A stretch of 64,000 bases of DNA from Ectocarpus siliculosus (Eukaryota; Sar; Phaeophyceae; Ectocarpales; Ectocarpaceae): positions 2,833,376-2,897,375 of the forward strand of contig FN649734.1 of assembly GCA_000310025.1 (NCBI GenBank). Reading direction: 5' to 3'. Position numbers and translations under genes: made by a program. Shown here piece after piece: positions 48,243-61,823 of the stretch (position 1 is the first letter of the stretch; the number at the start of each line of letters is the position of its first letter). The notes below the pieces were generated by a model. It searched no databases. It had not been told where the DNA came from and worked only from the letters and a program-made list of their open reading frames with translations.

Positions 48243-51200
48243 GGGGGAACTACCGTATGGGGGCATCCCATGACTGTTCTCTTTAGCTTTCTTTCCTTGG
48301 GTTGTCTTGGCGAGGAAACCCGTTCGTAGTTACCCTCCAATACCCGTTCGGTCGGAGTTACCCTCAAGTCCCGAAGTGGAGGCTGCAGCGGCCGACCCAG
48401 CGCCCCCCCCGCCCGCTGTACGACCATAACGACGAATCACCACGTGGGTGGAGCGCATTTTGATTGATAGGGGGGTTGTCCCTCAGTTGACCTGACCCCC
48501 TGGGCGTGCTCTCAGCGGTCTTTTTTGTGTGTGAATTGTTCATTCTCGCTTGTCGTTGTCGCTGGTATCGTCAAGTCGTGTCGTTGTTTGGTCGGTGTTT
48601 TTTGTTTGGTATTTAGTGTTTTTCATTTTCTCGTGTAGCGTGTGGCCGCGGGAGGGTGCTCTCTTCGGGCAAGAGCATGCCATGTGCTTGTCGTCGACGG
48701 CAAAGAAGCCGTAGGCCGTCTCTCGAGATTGAGCCGCACGTCCCGAGAGTTTTTGGAAAAAAAGAAATCGTTCCGAACGAGAACGAGTGGCTGTCGTTGC
48801 AGCAGTGTACCATCAGGACGGTTACATGTCTGCCGGCACGATTGTCCACTCCTGTACTTTAAGCCTATATATCCCTGTTCTGAATAGTGCCAGTCCCTCT
48901 GAATAGTGAAGTGGTCTGGTCCATACCGGCATTGCTGAGGGCCCTCGGCTGTACCCTTCTCCCACGGGATTTTGACCGCCGTGCTCGCGAACGGTCGAGT
49001 TGTTGACCAGGAGCGCAGATGAATGTGTGAGAAAAGACTGGTCAGCTCGCACCCTGCTGCGCCATGTTTCCTGCCTTGTGTTCCATATCAAGGACGTGCC
49101 TTGCCATCCTGAAAGATCCAGTTTCAAGGGCTAAGAGGCGTGCCTTAGATTGTTCGCAATCTATTTTTTTTTTGGTTCTTTTGGATGTAGGCGTGTCATC
49201 AGTGAGGCTGCCATTTCTCTTTCGTGGCGTGATTCGTGGGGCATTCATCAAGCCTAGATTTGGAGTGGTAGGGCATTCATCATGGTCTAGGTTCGTTTGT
49301 TGTTTTTGGGGCGACCCACCCCCTATCGGCGGGGGTTGAATGATGTAACTACACAAGGCGAGGTGACCGCAATAATGTAACTACGTAGGGCGAGGTGACC
49401 GTACTAGGCCTCTTGCATCCACCCCTCTTGCCGCTCTGGAAGAGCGAGCGGGTTAGTGGGTCGGACGATGAAGATGGTGGCGGTCAGTTTCGCATGGGTG
49501 TGTGGGCGGCGGGCGGAGTTTTTTCTTTCCGTCGTACGCGGTTCGTGTTCGGGAGACTCGGGTGGCAGAGGTGTTCCGGTGTCGCCCAGGGGAGTTAGAT
49601 GGAGAATTTGCGTATATGGGTTGCATCGTGTATCCGTGTGAAGGGATTTCGATGCATGTGTATGTGGCAGAATTCGTCAGGGGCGTTGGGAAAGACGGGG
49701 CAGGCCGAGTGTGGTGTTCGCGCGGGACCTCACAACGCCCGTGGGTGTGTGTGTTGAAGTTTTTGGGAGTTCAGTCGTGTGCCGCATGCAAAATTGAAAA
49801 TAGTCATTTCGCAGCTAGCCGTATTTTTGTCTTCGGCTTGTTGTGTAGAATATGCGTCTGTGTGGCTAGTTTGTTCTGTCGCTGTCCGGGTAGTCGGGTG
49901 AGTTCGCGTTGTGTTTCCGCATTGATTGATCAGTATTCGAATGTGTTGCTCTCGGGTGGTTGATGTTCATCGTCGAAAACAGGCGGGCGGTGAACGGTGG
50001 GTGGGTTTCCGCCGTGGTTGGATGGGAGGCGTTTGGGCGAGAAGAGGGGTGATGGTGGTTTTTGTTGAGGTACATGCATAGGTGAGTGAGTTGAGTACCA
50101 TACACTAATGCATGTGTTTCGCGTCGTGAGCGTGGGACTTGCCGCCGTTGCGTACCAAAATATCTTGGGAGGGTACATTCAGCACCATGTGATGCGTTTT
50201 GTTTTTTATTGGTCGCAAGGGTACTTCGCCGTTGGCGTGAATGGGACGGGACGTGCTCGCCACCGTTTCAGGTGGTGTTCGACACGATGATGATGGCGTT
50301 TGGAAGCTATCAAGCTTTCATGTCGAACAGTACTGCTGTGTGTGGCGTTTCGTGTCGGCTTCACGCGATGATACCCGAATGTCCAATGAGAAAACGTTCC
50401 AGCTATTCGTGTCGTCTTCTTCACACGATATTTTTCCCGAGTGTCAAATGAGAACACACGTTCTCAGCTGCCATATCTATGTGATCATTCCTTGAAGAAA
50501 GTGGGGTTGGCGGCGTCTCTAATTCGTCGTTACATGCATCTGGGCGTCTCCGCGTGGAAAAGCAGAACCAAACCGCCCGCCGCCCCTGCGACCGAGGGGG
50601 GCGGAGGAGATTCCGTTAATTGGACCCGCATGTTCATGCGCGTTCGGGGAATTTCTGACACAATGGCCAGATCCGCTTGCGCAAAGTGATGGGCACACGG
50701 ACTGCATCATAAATAGCTTATCAGTCAGCAACTTTGTACGCTCCGTGATTTGATTTGAGACTCAGTCTCGGGCTTGTTGCGTCTACACACATCACACACA
50801 TACATACGCCTTCAGACCGGGTAGCGCAGTCGATGCTATGCATATTGCGGATGACGCACACAGAGGCACACGGGCACACAGCAGCATCGTCACTTCTGTT
50901 CGTTCTGCCGCCGATCGGAAAATCAACGTCCTCTCATTGGTCAGCGCAACGGGCGGGACTGTCACAACCAGGGGTGCGGACCGCCCAGCAGGGAGCGGGA
51001 GCAGGGAGCGCCACAGCCGAGCTTGCTACTCCAGACTCCGCACGGAGGATGAATTTCAGATAAATCTACTATGGTTGTGGGTGCGAGCTCTCCCGCTCAG
51101 GAAAGGCAGGGCAGCGGCATGTGCAGCAGCACAGTGCCAAATTTGCAGCGTTCATGAACTCGCGTGCCCTCCTCCTGATGATTCACCACATTCTGAATGC

Positions 51201-51424
51201 GGCAACTAACGGCATGCGAGTGAATGGCGACGCCAATCACGTGATCACGTGATGCATTCGTGTCAGCAGGCGGCGGCCGCCGTCACGGTTCACGGTATTG
51301 CACAGAAAGAGTTAATCCACACACGCGCACGCAGGCACGCCATCAACCAAGCTATCACGCCCTTCAGACCCTTTCCGTGGTCGACGGATTGGGTAAACGG
51401 CATACAAGGGTTGTGGCTTCGGCC
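48243..51424. other. Intergenic region between genes C and D
   Basis: No gene recognised. Two blocks (49958-50180 and 50485-50600) are homologous and collinear with the 3' flank of gene D. The minus-strand frame 49356-49042 has protein-like text (TPRKRNGSLTDDTPTSKR) but no family match and no supporting context. The last few hundred bases should contain the gene D promoter; I could not point to elements. Confidence 0.5.
49958..50600 (+). repeat. Duplicated 3'-flank segment R6, copy 1 (after gene C)
   Basis: Two homologous blocks in the same order and at nearly the same spacing as at 63190-63800. Block one shares gggtggttga, gtgaacgg, gcatacataggtg/gcatgcataggtg and gcgtcgtgagcg. Block two shares cattccttgaa, gcgtctct-attcgtcgt, acatgca and gcggaaaa-gcagagcc. 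The divergence is too high for a recent copy. Confidence 0.65.
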
Positions 51425-54400
51425 ATGATCAGAGTTGCGTTCTTTCCGAGATATTGTCATCATGTGCTTCTTCTCCTGCTGCTGTGTGCATGTGTTGGAC
51501 CACCCCTGTCCACAGCATGGCCATACAAGGTCGCTCATCGTGCTGGGGAGTCGATTCTAGAGGCATCCGTCCCTGAGCCAGATCTGGGTAACGTTAAACC
51601 GCCAGGTGCGTTGTGTGAGTGAACAACGGCCATGTACAATGCTGCTGCTGTGTTGCGTACACCTCAAAAATGCGGGTACTTGTAGAATGGGAGCAACAGT
51701 TTTTGTCCATACCTGGGTTGGTTGCGCCTCTCTCATGCCGAGATGCACGCCAGACCCATGGGAGCAAAATTTGTGCATATATATCGTTTGGGTGCGCCTC
51801 TGATGCCTGGCAGACCCATGGCAGCAGCATGCTGATGCCCCAGAAGCGCAAAGCTTCACGTCCACGAACGAGTATCCGCCGATCAAAGACGCCAAGTGGG
51901 CGCACACCGCGGAGCCATTTCGAGATACAACACTCACAGCGTTCTCTAGCACCGGGAATCTTGCCACGGATGTCTTCCAGTGGTCATTTCAAGACGGAAC
52001 TGTCCTAGAAGGGAGGTGAGGTTTAGAACGAGCGGCGTGTGCAGTCGCGCGGATAGATACGTCCACCCAACATCCGTTTCGGAACAGAAACAACTGAGCC
52101 TCGCTTGTTGGTCTCATCATTCCTGCACGTTTCAATCATTATTTTGATATGTTCCTTTCGCCTTGCTCCGCAAATTCATCTCCACTTCCACCAATACACA
52201 CCAGGGTACAAACGAGCCTTTAGCCTAAGATTCCACGTTGTTGTTGTTGTTGTTGTTGTTGTTGTCTTCACATTAAAAACCATCCCGTTCTCTCTGCCTA
52301 GTACCTTCTTCTGTCCGTACTACTAGTCTAGCACTTGACGGGATCGATTCCCGTGGTCACAGGCTAACTTACCCCAAAAAAGGTATACGAAAATGAAATG
52401 GACCCGAAGGGTCTACAAGCCAATAAAAGTCAACGACAGATAGTCTAGGCCACTCCGCTCGCCTCTCTGCACTCTATGCGAGGTAACCCTAGATTGGAAA
52501 AAGATAGAAACAGTAAAAAGAAAAAAGAAAAAGAAAAAGATTAAGAGAAATAAAAAAAAGAAAACGAAAAAGGAAGCAAGGAATTGAGCAGATGGAGAAA
52601 AGCAAAGAGAATAAGAAAGTAAGACATAGACAGAGAAAGACACACTCCGTAGCGACAAGCAACAAACAAACAGAACCACACAAAACAACACAAGACAAAG
52701 CGGGCCACTCGAGCCAGCCCATGCACGTCATCGCTCGCGGGGGGTTGGTGCAATGGTGCAGTGCCGGGGGGGGGGGGAGGTGGGCAGCGGGTATATCTTG
52801 CAGGCTACACGTCCCAATTGACCCTGTTCCATTCCGTGTTCATTCAAGCAGCGGGCCAATTGTTTTTTTTTTTGGTCACGCGTTATTCCGTTATCTCCAC
52901 ATGTCCATGCTTTTTGTTGAGTGTTGGCTGAGAGAGAAAGAAAGGAAAGGAACACGGGTTTGGATTGCATACATTGGAATTGAAGCACAGAGCTGAAAAC
53001 TGCACACAGCAGCGATGGTCGGGCTACAGCTCTACACTGAGACGTCTTGTCACACAAGAGACTAATTGTGGATGACAGGTATATTTTGGCGGAGTAGGAT
53101 TCATACGTGCATTCACCGCCCGCCGTGTATTGTAGGACGGTTCTAACCGATATTTTCAAGGCGTATCGAGAGCCATATGGGAAATCAGGAGACCACTGAT
53201 GGGTGCGCGAACCTTCCGCACCCACTTGCTGGCGTGAGTTGGCGGATCACTCGTGGCACCAACTACCCTGGTCACTCTCTTGGCACCAACCGCCCTGGTC
53301 ACTCTCTTGCTAGACCCTTTCTCAAAGTTCAACGGAGAAACTCTGCCTGCCCTCTTGTCTCTGCCGCGGGCGAACCCGAACCCATTAGCGTGGTAAGCCT
53401 GCTGCCACGCCCGCCTTAAGGAAGGAGCCCAACTCATTTCATACACATGTTTCATTTTCCGACAATATCTATTTCAAGGATCCTAGACCATCCGCTGGAC
53501 ACGGAGAGTAGCAGCGGCATAGGCTTTGTCCTCTCCGAAGTTATTTGTTGATGCTTGTTCCGCGGAACGTTTGTGTGTAGTTTATAGGTGGAATCGGTCC
53601 GAAAACGGCTTTTTAGACTCAACACCTCACGTTTCCGTTCGTGCGAGCGAGGCGGCGGAGGTTTCTGTGTACTCGGCGTTATTTTTGCATCAGGTCGTTC
53701 TTTCAACACGCCAAGACGATTTCTAACTAGTACTTCTGTTGTTAACCAATCTATGTGTTCTAAAAAAAATCGACCCATAAAATTCTCAGGCCTTGCGCCT
53801 TCCAACATTCCTCGAGTTATGTCGTAGGACGCTCCGGGAACCGTTCGCAATGACGTTTTCGCAAAATGATTGATGTGTTGCTATAAACATCTCTGGAAGC
53901 CACGTTGGCCAATACTACGCCTAGGCGAAGAAAGCAGGAATCAACCGCCGCTGCCCCGGCTGTGACCCTTGTCTGTTGCTAATGGATGTTCAGGAGAGTG
54001 AAACACAAGTTCAAGGCGGTCGGGCGCCACGAGGTGTCTTTGATGCAGATCGTCGTGTCCACAGGAGAGGTGTACCATATGAGCTCTTCCGTCATGGTCA
54101 AGGTGCGAGCGATGGTATCAAGCATCTTTTGATTGTAGTTTGTCTTGTGGATCGATACCGTCAGACTACAAGGTGACGTCGTCTGAAAATACTGGAAGGT
54201 AAGCGAATGCTTGTGAAGGTCATGAAGTTGCCGTTGTTTTCACCACGGCGAAGGGGGGTGCTTTTCTGTGGCATCCATCGACAGGGTTTGGAAGAATAAC
54301 CTATTGATCTGTTGCTCTCGAAACCACCCAGGAAACAGAGGCAAATACTAGTCATTGTTCTATCACTCACTCACACCAAAGCAACTCTGGGGACAATATG

Positions 54401-57400
54401 TTTCGCTCTTATCTTGTTGAATCCGTGGTTGCGTTTGACTTGGGTTTCCAGTACGTGCGGCGGGAGATCCGCCAGCTGACTGACAAAGACAGGGAGGCGT
54501 TTTTCGACGCCATGGAGACGCTCTACCGGCTGCCCACCGGCGAGGGCGTTGCTCTCTATGGCGAAGACTACAAGGTACGGACAAGCCGATCTCAATGCTG
54601 GACAGTTTCATGATACAACCTTTTCCACGAGTATTATATTGTACCGTGGAGTCGTCCCGTGCGTTGCCTTACCTTCTCCATCTAGGTTGCCCCATCTAGG
54701 TTGCCCCGTGGGGTACAAATACCACAAGGCGCATCTCCCTCGCTCTATTATGCTGAAACACTAGGCGGTCCCCATAGAACCAATATTCCACCATGATAGT
54801 ATGGTATGTACGGTTCGACGGCCGTATGCTGGCATACCACTGTTTTTTGTTGGCCGCATGGTGGTACCGGCGCACCCGTATCCTTTGCTTGGAGCAAGCA
54901 AGGGAGAGTACCGGCGCCTAAGTCGACTCGATGCCCACGCCACACAAACTGTGAATCTGATTCTTACTCTCACGACTTCGACTAAATGTTAATGTTCACT
55001 GTGTACATGGAAGGTAGCCGTTCGGTGTGTCACTGACGCGGAACGGGAAATGCAGCACCCGGGGTCATTCTGAGACCATTGGCGGGCGAGAAAGATGGAG
55101 TGGCCACCCACACGGGGCCCCCTCCCAAATCATCGCCTCAAGGCATCGCCTCGTAGCCGCTTGCGGAATCCCCCTCCCTATCTCAATTCCAGTCTCGCGC
55201 GTTTTCTGATTCTCACCCCTCGCTGACGCTGGACACACACATACATTTGCGATTTGCTTGGCCGTTTCTCGGTGCGCTTCCCAGGGTATCGAATTTTTCG
55301 TGCAGATGCACCTGGACGGGGCCGCTGTGAAGGAGTGTGACCATTGGCACGACGATGCCGGTGAGAGATGAGCAGAAGGACGGCGACCTGCTGTAGTTGT
55401 CTCGGGCGGTTCCCTCAGAGCGCTTGCATCACGCGTCGCCCCCCGCCCGAAGGACGAAAAAATAATCAGTTGGCGTTGTTTCTTGGCGGTTTCGCAAATA
55501 GCTTCTCGCCGCTTCACCGGTTGCCTCGGATGTGACCCGGCTCGGCTGGACAGAAATACTTCGGCCGTCTTCCTTCGGGTGCAGCTCTTTTGGGGGGATT
55601 TTGGGTCTCCCCTTAACCACTCCCGACCTGGTCGCGTTGAAAACGTGTTGAATGACAACGCGATGCGGTAGGAAACCCACTAAGTGGGGCTCGGAGTAAG
55701 CTGGCACATCTTCAAAACAGCCCGTAGGATGTAGGATATATTGAAAACAGTTCGGTAGTGGCGTAGGTTGTTGCTTACGCGGCGGCATCAGCTTACGTCG
55801 ATGCCGTTCCGGACGAAATACTTCGACAAACATTGTTGGTTATCGCCTGGCAGGCATCGTGACGCACCACGTGGGGTTCACCTTGCTGTTCGAGCAGGCC
55901 CTCCAGGTGGTGGACCCCTCCGTCTCCATACCCTACTGGGAGTACACCATTGAAGGTATCTTGGGATGGGGCAACGTGGTTGGCTTAAGGTTTGCTGAGG
56001 TGCATCACGTGGTTTTTTGAGTTCTTGTTGCTACTTTCTGGTGGTGTTCTTGCAGCTCGTGGATAGATGTCGAAGAAGAACGGTCGATGGATAGATCCCG
56101 CCGTATCCACCCAGGATGCCCACAACGCAGGCCATGGTTAATTCCCATCCCATCTGTTGTGGACAGCTCACGTTCGTTTGGTGCGCCCGTGGGCGTGCGA
56201 GGCCGGTGTCAAACAGCAACCTTCTGCGGTACAAGCTGTCGGCCTTTCAATAGCGAGAAATTTGAAGCAAAAGACACTCACGAAACCCGCTTTCCCCAGC
56301 ACCGTAGCAGTCAGGCTTGAGCCCCCGAACTCGCCCAGCCAATATGATCGAACGCGCCGTACGGCAGGGTAGATGTACTTCTTTGCGCACATGCTAGAAT
56401 TGGCATTGCAAATCGGGTGGGGGGGCACCAAACGTCCTTACACTGTTTTCGAAATAGCGTGACGGCTTTCATTAATAACCATTCCACAGCGCCGTGGAAA
56501 AGAAATGCTGAGATTAGCGCATGATTCGCTGAGACCCGAGTTCCCGACCTTTGCGGCAAAGGCTGCATAGGTACAAAGCGAGCTACGTCATGCTTCACTT
56601 GTTTTGGTGTCTTGACTGCTTTGTTGTGTTCCTGTCTATTCCGTCGGATAACAGCCGCCCTGGGCTTGGCGAACTACGGAGAATCCCAGGTATTTCACCC
56701 TGGCTGGTTCGGCGACGCCTCTCCCGACAACTCCCTTCACACGGTGACCGACGGCCGGTGGGCCTTCCTCTCGATCATGAAGGCGAGGACGCAGACAAAA
56801 AATCCCAAACAGTACAAGAAAGGGCCCAACTCAAAAGTGCTGTGCAAGCCGACTGACATAATCAATCATCTCAAACCTAGGTGTACAAGGGTTGTCCTGT
56901 CGCGCTGGCGGGTAGTGTACTAAGGTTATTGTTGCTCTTTTGTTGGTGTTGGTAGTGATGGTGTTGTTGTTCTGCAAGGATGACCGTATTCATTGTTGGA
57001 GGTTGCGTTGGGGTAAAGTCTTGACCCGAATGGCCTGCTTCTCCTGCTTCGTTCTTCCCTCGGTCACGGGCGGCCGTGCTAGAACCTGTCAGAATTGATC
57101 CCCAATGCCGAAACGGATCATGGAGCATGAAAAACGTTCGCTCCAAATGATACCGTTCCCTTGCGCTATCGCTTGTTGTTCTCTTACGCTTAGTTTCTTT
57201 GTCGATGCTCGCTTTGCAGGAAGCGTGGGACTACGTGCACAACCCATACGGCCTTCTGCGTGCTCCTTGGAACACGGACGGGACCCCTTTCGTCACTCGC
57301 TACGACAAAATCAATGGCGTGGTCAGTATCAGGCTTCACTTTGATAAGGGCGAACTGATCTTCAGAACCGTCCACACTCGTTGTTGTTGACATTGTTGCT

Positions 57401-60400
57401 GCTAGATATTTTTTTACTCCGTCGTGTCCCTACTCTGTTCGTCCGTAAAAACATGGTTTCCATGCGTCGCCTGCCACTCCTGCCTTGATGCCCCCCCCCC
57501 CGGATATGCTCCACACAGACGGAAAATCTCACGCCAAGGGGTTGGTTGATCCGCAACGAAACATCCTCGCCTCCAACTCGCCGATCGCTACGCAAAAGAA
57601 CACGGTCCCCCGAAATATGTCTCCGAATCCTTCCGTGATTTCAAAGCGCCCAACTCCATCTTGCTGGCTCAAGGACGGTTTCTCCTCCCTGATGACGTCT
57701 GCGTGATAAATGCCACCGAACTATCCAAGCAGGACTCGACGGACATGGTGACGTGTGAAGAGTTTCAGTCGTGCTTTGAGTCCTCTTCCATCGCGGCGAT
57801 GAACAACTGTCTGAACGCGGGCATTCACGGGCCAGTGCACAACACAATGGGCGGGGAGTGGAACAACCCCGAAGAGGAGTTCACGTTTCGATTAGGTACG
57901 GTGTGTCGCATGGTATTGGTGTGTCAGCAAGCAAGTTGCTTGGGTGGGGAGGAAAAGGACAACCCAGAGGACTATTTAGTCGAAATGGGACGGCGAGGGT
58001 GTGTGAGAGAGAAAGTGGGCAAGAGAGAGAGGGGTATTCGCTCTTGTCCCATCCTTGTACAATCACCCGACGAAGACATTCCTGTCCGCCGTGTACAAAC
58101 GTTTGTAGAACGTTGCACCATGTGAAGCTATTGAGTCGATAGCAGGATCCCAATGCACGGGCGGCGAAACTGGACATTTCTGAACCTCAAGCGCACAGTG
58201 TTTTATAGTGAAGATCATTGAAGGGGGGGCAGCGATGGTGGCAGGGGTCGTTGGGAGCACCAGCCTCTACGGGGGTAGGGCACCTGGCTTTGAGAGTACT
58301 TGCCTTCTTGCGACACCCCGTCTAGGTTTCTGGTTGAAGGGACAAGCATCACTCGTGAGCGATGAACGGTTTATCCCTCCTTTTAACAAACATGTGGCAG
58401 GGTGCACTCTCTGATTTTCCTCCCCACCCCTGGTTAGGGTACAAGGGCCATACTCCTTACTTTCCCACTATTCCTCCCGAAAACGTGGTACAATATATTC
58501 AGAATCGCGGTTGAAACAACTTGACGCACGCACCACAGGCCGGTGCGAACGAGCACGCATGCACGGCGGTCTGTTTCTCATGATCTGGACGCAACCGCGA
58601 CGCGTGTTATTACCGCATCGTTGCGGCCACGGCAGGATATTCTGCCTCCGTCGCGATCTTGGCCAAGGCCTTGTGGAGGCAAGGATACCTCCGCGTGCCG
58701 AACACCTGTTTGCAGGGAAAAGATGGACCCGGCAACGCGTCCACGTGCATCACCAGCTGCCCGGCAGAGGTACGTTGGCCGCTCCCGTAATATTTGGAGA
58801 TTCAACTACCACGAGGTTTTCATTGCATTGGTGGCTTTGCAACGTCTCCCAACTTTTTCAGCCCGTGTACGGAGAGAAAAATCGGTGTACCCGTTCGGCG
58901 TCGATTCTTCGCATTGAGGTCGTTCCGCATTTGGGGCCACCCCCACGTATTTATTGCCATGTTTCCCGGCTTTCTGGACATTCCGCTCCCCTCTTCGCTG
59001 GCAAAATGGGCACGTTTTCCCCGCTTTTCCTGCCCACTTTAGTCCCGTCAGTTGAATTTGGCCACTATCTGACCCCCATTTGCTTCTCAGTCAAATGGGG
59101 GAAGTGCATCGTGACATCAAACTTGACACAAACCGTGCAGCCGAGGGGAATCCAATGCGGTGTAATATCCATTTTCCTCATTGCTATTGATTGCCCCGGC
59201 GCATATTCCAAAACTTTTATTTGTCTGTCGGTCTGTCTGTCTGTCTGTGTTCCTCTCTCTACCTTGTTGTAGTTGTACGAGTCCTTAGGGATGACGCCGT
59301 ACGACGTGCTGGTGGACACCTCCGCGGCTTACTGGGTCGCCGAGGCTGCCGGCGACGCTGTTGTAAGTTTGTCGGGAAAGGGGGGGCGCGGGGCGGGTGC
59401 CATTCTACAAAACAATACAAGGACAAGAAGGTGTCAAACCCGCAATCTTAAAACTTCATGCTGAGGAGTGCAGCTCATACATGCTGGTGGGGTATCTGGT
59501 GGGGGTCTTTCCGACTATGACTTCTAACCTGGCGTGTCTATTTACCTGACTCTGCAAAACAACAAATCAATACCTTGCAGATGTACGACCATGATGAAGA
59601 CCGATTCGTGGTGACCGGCCACGAAGACGATGAGGACTTTCAAAACGAGTTCTGGATGCGGGTTCTGCACTCGCTCTGCGACCCCGGGTACGTGCATTTG
59701 TGTTTTGTTTCGGCGGCCGCAACCGGTGGGCTGCGATATCGTACATCTGCCTTAACCACTGCTCTCGTGCCCTGCACTGGGCTTGCCACGTGGTTATTCG
59801 TCCTGCCGCATCACGACCGAGTTGAGCAACCTAAGAGGCTTCGTGAATCAGTGTCATACGCCCGGTGTCTAAACGACGGATGTTTTGGTTCGCTTCGGCA
59901 GGCATTTCGGTGACCAGTATTCGGCGACGTCAGCGTACGATCCTCTGTTTTGGGTGATCCACCCTACGTTGGATCGCCTTTTGGGATGGAGGAGAAAGCT
60001 AGCCGCCGACCAAAGCGACGTGTAAGTCCGGCGACATGTTTCTGTTGCTGTGTTGTGGTCGCGGACGAGGGTTTTGGCCTCGCACGAACGCCCGTTCTCA
60101 CCTCATCCCTAGACCCCTCCCCCCCATTGTTCCACTCTGGCCCTGAAAGCTACAGATGCGTCTCCCGCATGGACAGTTGAAGGCCCTGCCCAAAAAGCCC
60201 CAAGAAAACAATGCGTCTCCAGTGCAGAAAAAGGTTCTTTGACCCGGCGAAGAAAGGGTTGTACCCGTGTTCATCCGGCCAAATCAGGGCACCGACTAAA
60301 ACTAACGCAACTAGCGCAGCCGCGGCTATATCCCGCAACGTTAACTAGTGTCTAGCCCATTGCACAGCGCTGTATCTGTTCTGATATATGGCGACACATT

Positions 60401-61823
60401 CCATAAAATATCTTAGACCAGGAAATATCCAAGACCAGGGTTCGAGGTGTTCGTTACGAAATTTTTCCTTCTCATGGGGGAGATGTAAAAGCGGTTGGTA
60501 AAGCGATCTCATGCCCTGGAACCCATGTGTAACAGGTGGCATGTTTCTACTTGCAGAGGCCAACTCTATCCCATTCTATATCCCCCGCATGTATCAAGTA
60601 CTCTGTCACCACCTTTGCCCTTGCGAACCAGCAAATGTTGGAATCTGTGGACATCTGGCATAGCGCGTGCGGGGGGCAAAGAAACGGCGGCGGAGGGATT
60701 CAAAAATTGATCGTGGCATCTTTTTTCCTGGGGGAGTCCCGGTCAAGCAACGGGACGTTTGTACAACCAGATGCGAGTTTTCCTTCTACTCAACCCCGCC
60801 CCGTACCCACCTACCGTAGCCCCTTCCCTTACAATCATTCTTTTCTAGGTGGTCGTTAGACGATACCTGGGGCTACTTGGATGGCAATATGTTCGGGGAG
60901 ACGAGGGTAGTCTGCGACTGGTCGGGGGTGAGGGACGACCCTCTGGCCATGCCTACATGCGTGGAGGGCAACTGCGCGGGTCACAAGGCCAACGAAGCCC
61001 TGCCGTTCGAAATCAAGGTGCGCTTTGATGCGGCATGAGTTTCGTGTTCGTATGGTGTTGGTGCCGCTGTTTGCAGACTATACATGACTCCATAGCCGTG
61101 CTCCTTTCGAGCGAGTTCGGGCATGCTCGCCCTGGATAGACCCGTCATTGAGGTGCAACTCTGCAGGATGGCTGCGGGCAGGAATATGGATTCATGCTCT
61201 TGGAGACACATCGTGTGTGGCATGTGGTGTCAGGGCGGGCTAACTCCGTTCCGACCAACTGCTTGTCTCTACCGTCTCTCTCGAACTCCACGACATCACA
61301 CAGCTCCAGGGCGAGACCGTCACGATGACCAACCTGGAGTGGTACCAATTCATCTACCCGGACAATGACAACCTGCCCTACATGTACAACGAATTTGCCT
61401 GGAATCACTGCGCGTGAGTACGCATGAAACAATCACCAGGAAAAGTTTGTAGATTGGGTAACTATCACCGTCGTGCATCGACCTTGTTGGGCATATCAGG
61501 GCATTGGACCCATGAAAGAGAGGACGTGGCACCGATGGGGCCAAAGTCGATGCGAAATCAAAGTCTTTTCGTCTTGGGTCCCACACAGTATTCTTATGTG
61601 TCGCGATCGGGTGGCGATGGCAACACACGATAAAGTCATGCCCCCCCCCTTCCTCTTTCGCACCTGGTTTTGAGAACCCGAACCTATCCCGCCGCCCCGA
61701 AACGAAAACCTTTGGCCTACCCGCTCCTTGCCTCGCCTGGGGTCCACTGTACGTGCTTTCCGTCGCCGTGGCCGACTGCAACGCAGTTCTGGGGGCTACT
61801 ACATGGGCACCGAGCATCCTTGA
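51425..61823 (+). CDS. Gene D: secreted tyrosinase-like type-3 copper protein, 16 exons
   Basis: Exons: 51425-51605, 51844-52015, 53994-54102, 54452-54574, 55285-55360, 55854-55955, 56655-56782, 57220-57321, 57733-57895, 58636-58769, 59273-59362, 59581-59687, 59902-60021, 60849-61017, 61304-61413, 61787-61823. They sum to 641 codons, in phase throughout, without internal stops. The N-terminus is a clear signal peptide (HHVLLLLLLCACVGPPLSTA). CuA: H204 (FFVQMH), C213-x-H215, H217, H226 (THH) and IPYWEY. CuB: H363, H367 (HGPVH), and H516 in DPLFWVIHPTLDR, 149 residues on. The C-terminal part (exons 14-16) is Cys-rich, with CDW, PTC and NHCAS. Intron 7 has a GC donor (AAG/GCGAGG). Intron 2 carries repeat R1. 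Gene D is the cleanest copy and was used to set exon borders in C. Polyphenol oxidation is inferred from the family; hemocyanin-like oxygen carriage is a formal alternative. Confidence 0.93.
52237..52778. repeat. Dispersed repeat R1, copy 2 (intron 2 of gene D)
   Basis: Same order of words as 6971-7476: a GTT run, cttcacattaaaaacc, ggacccgaagggt, caacgacagatagtct, a GAAAAAG tract, then gcaatggtgcagtgcc and a G run. It contains a B-box-like GGATCGATTCC near 52341. The insertion explains much of the 2 kb length of this intron. Confidence 0.75.

Noticed and set aside
49042-49356. Minus-strand 104-codon frame as a small gene
   Set aside because: Composition is plausible (basic Thr-Pro-Lys segment), but there is no homology, no context and no start or splice support.
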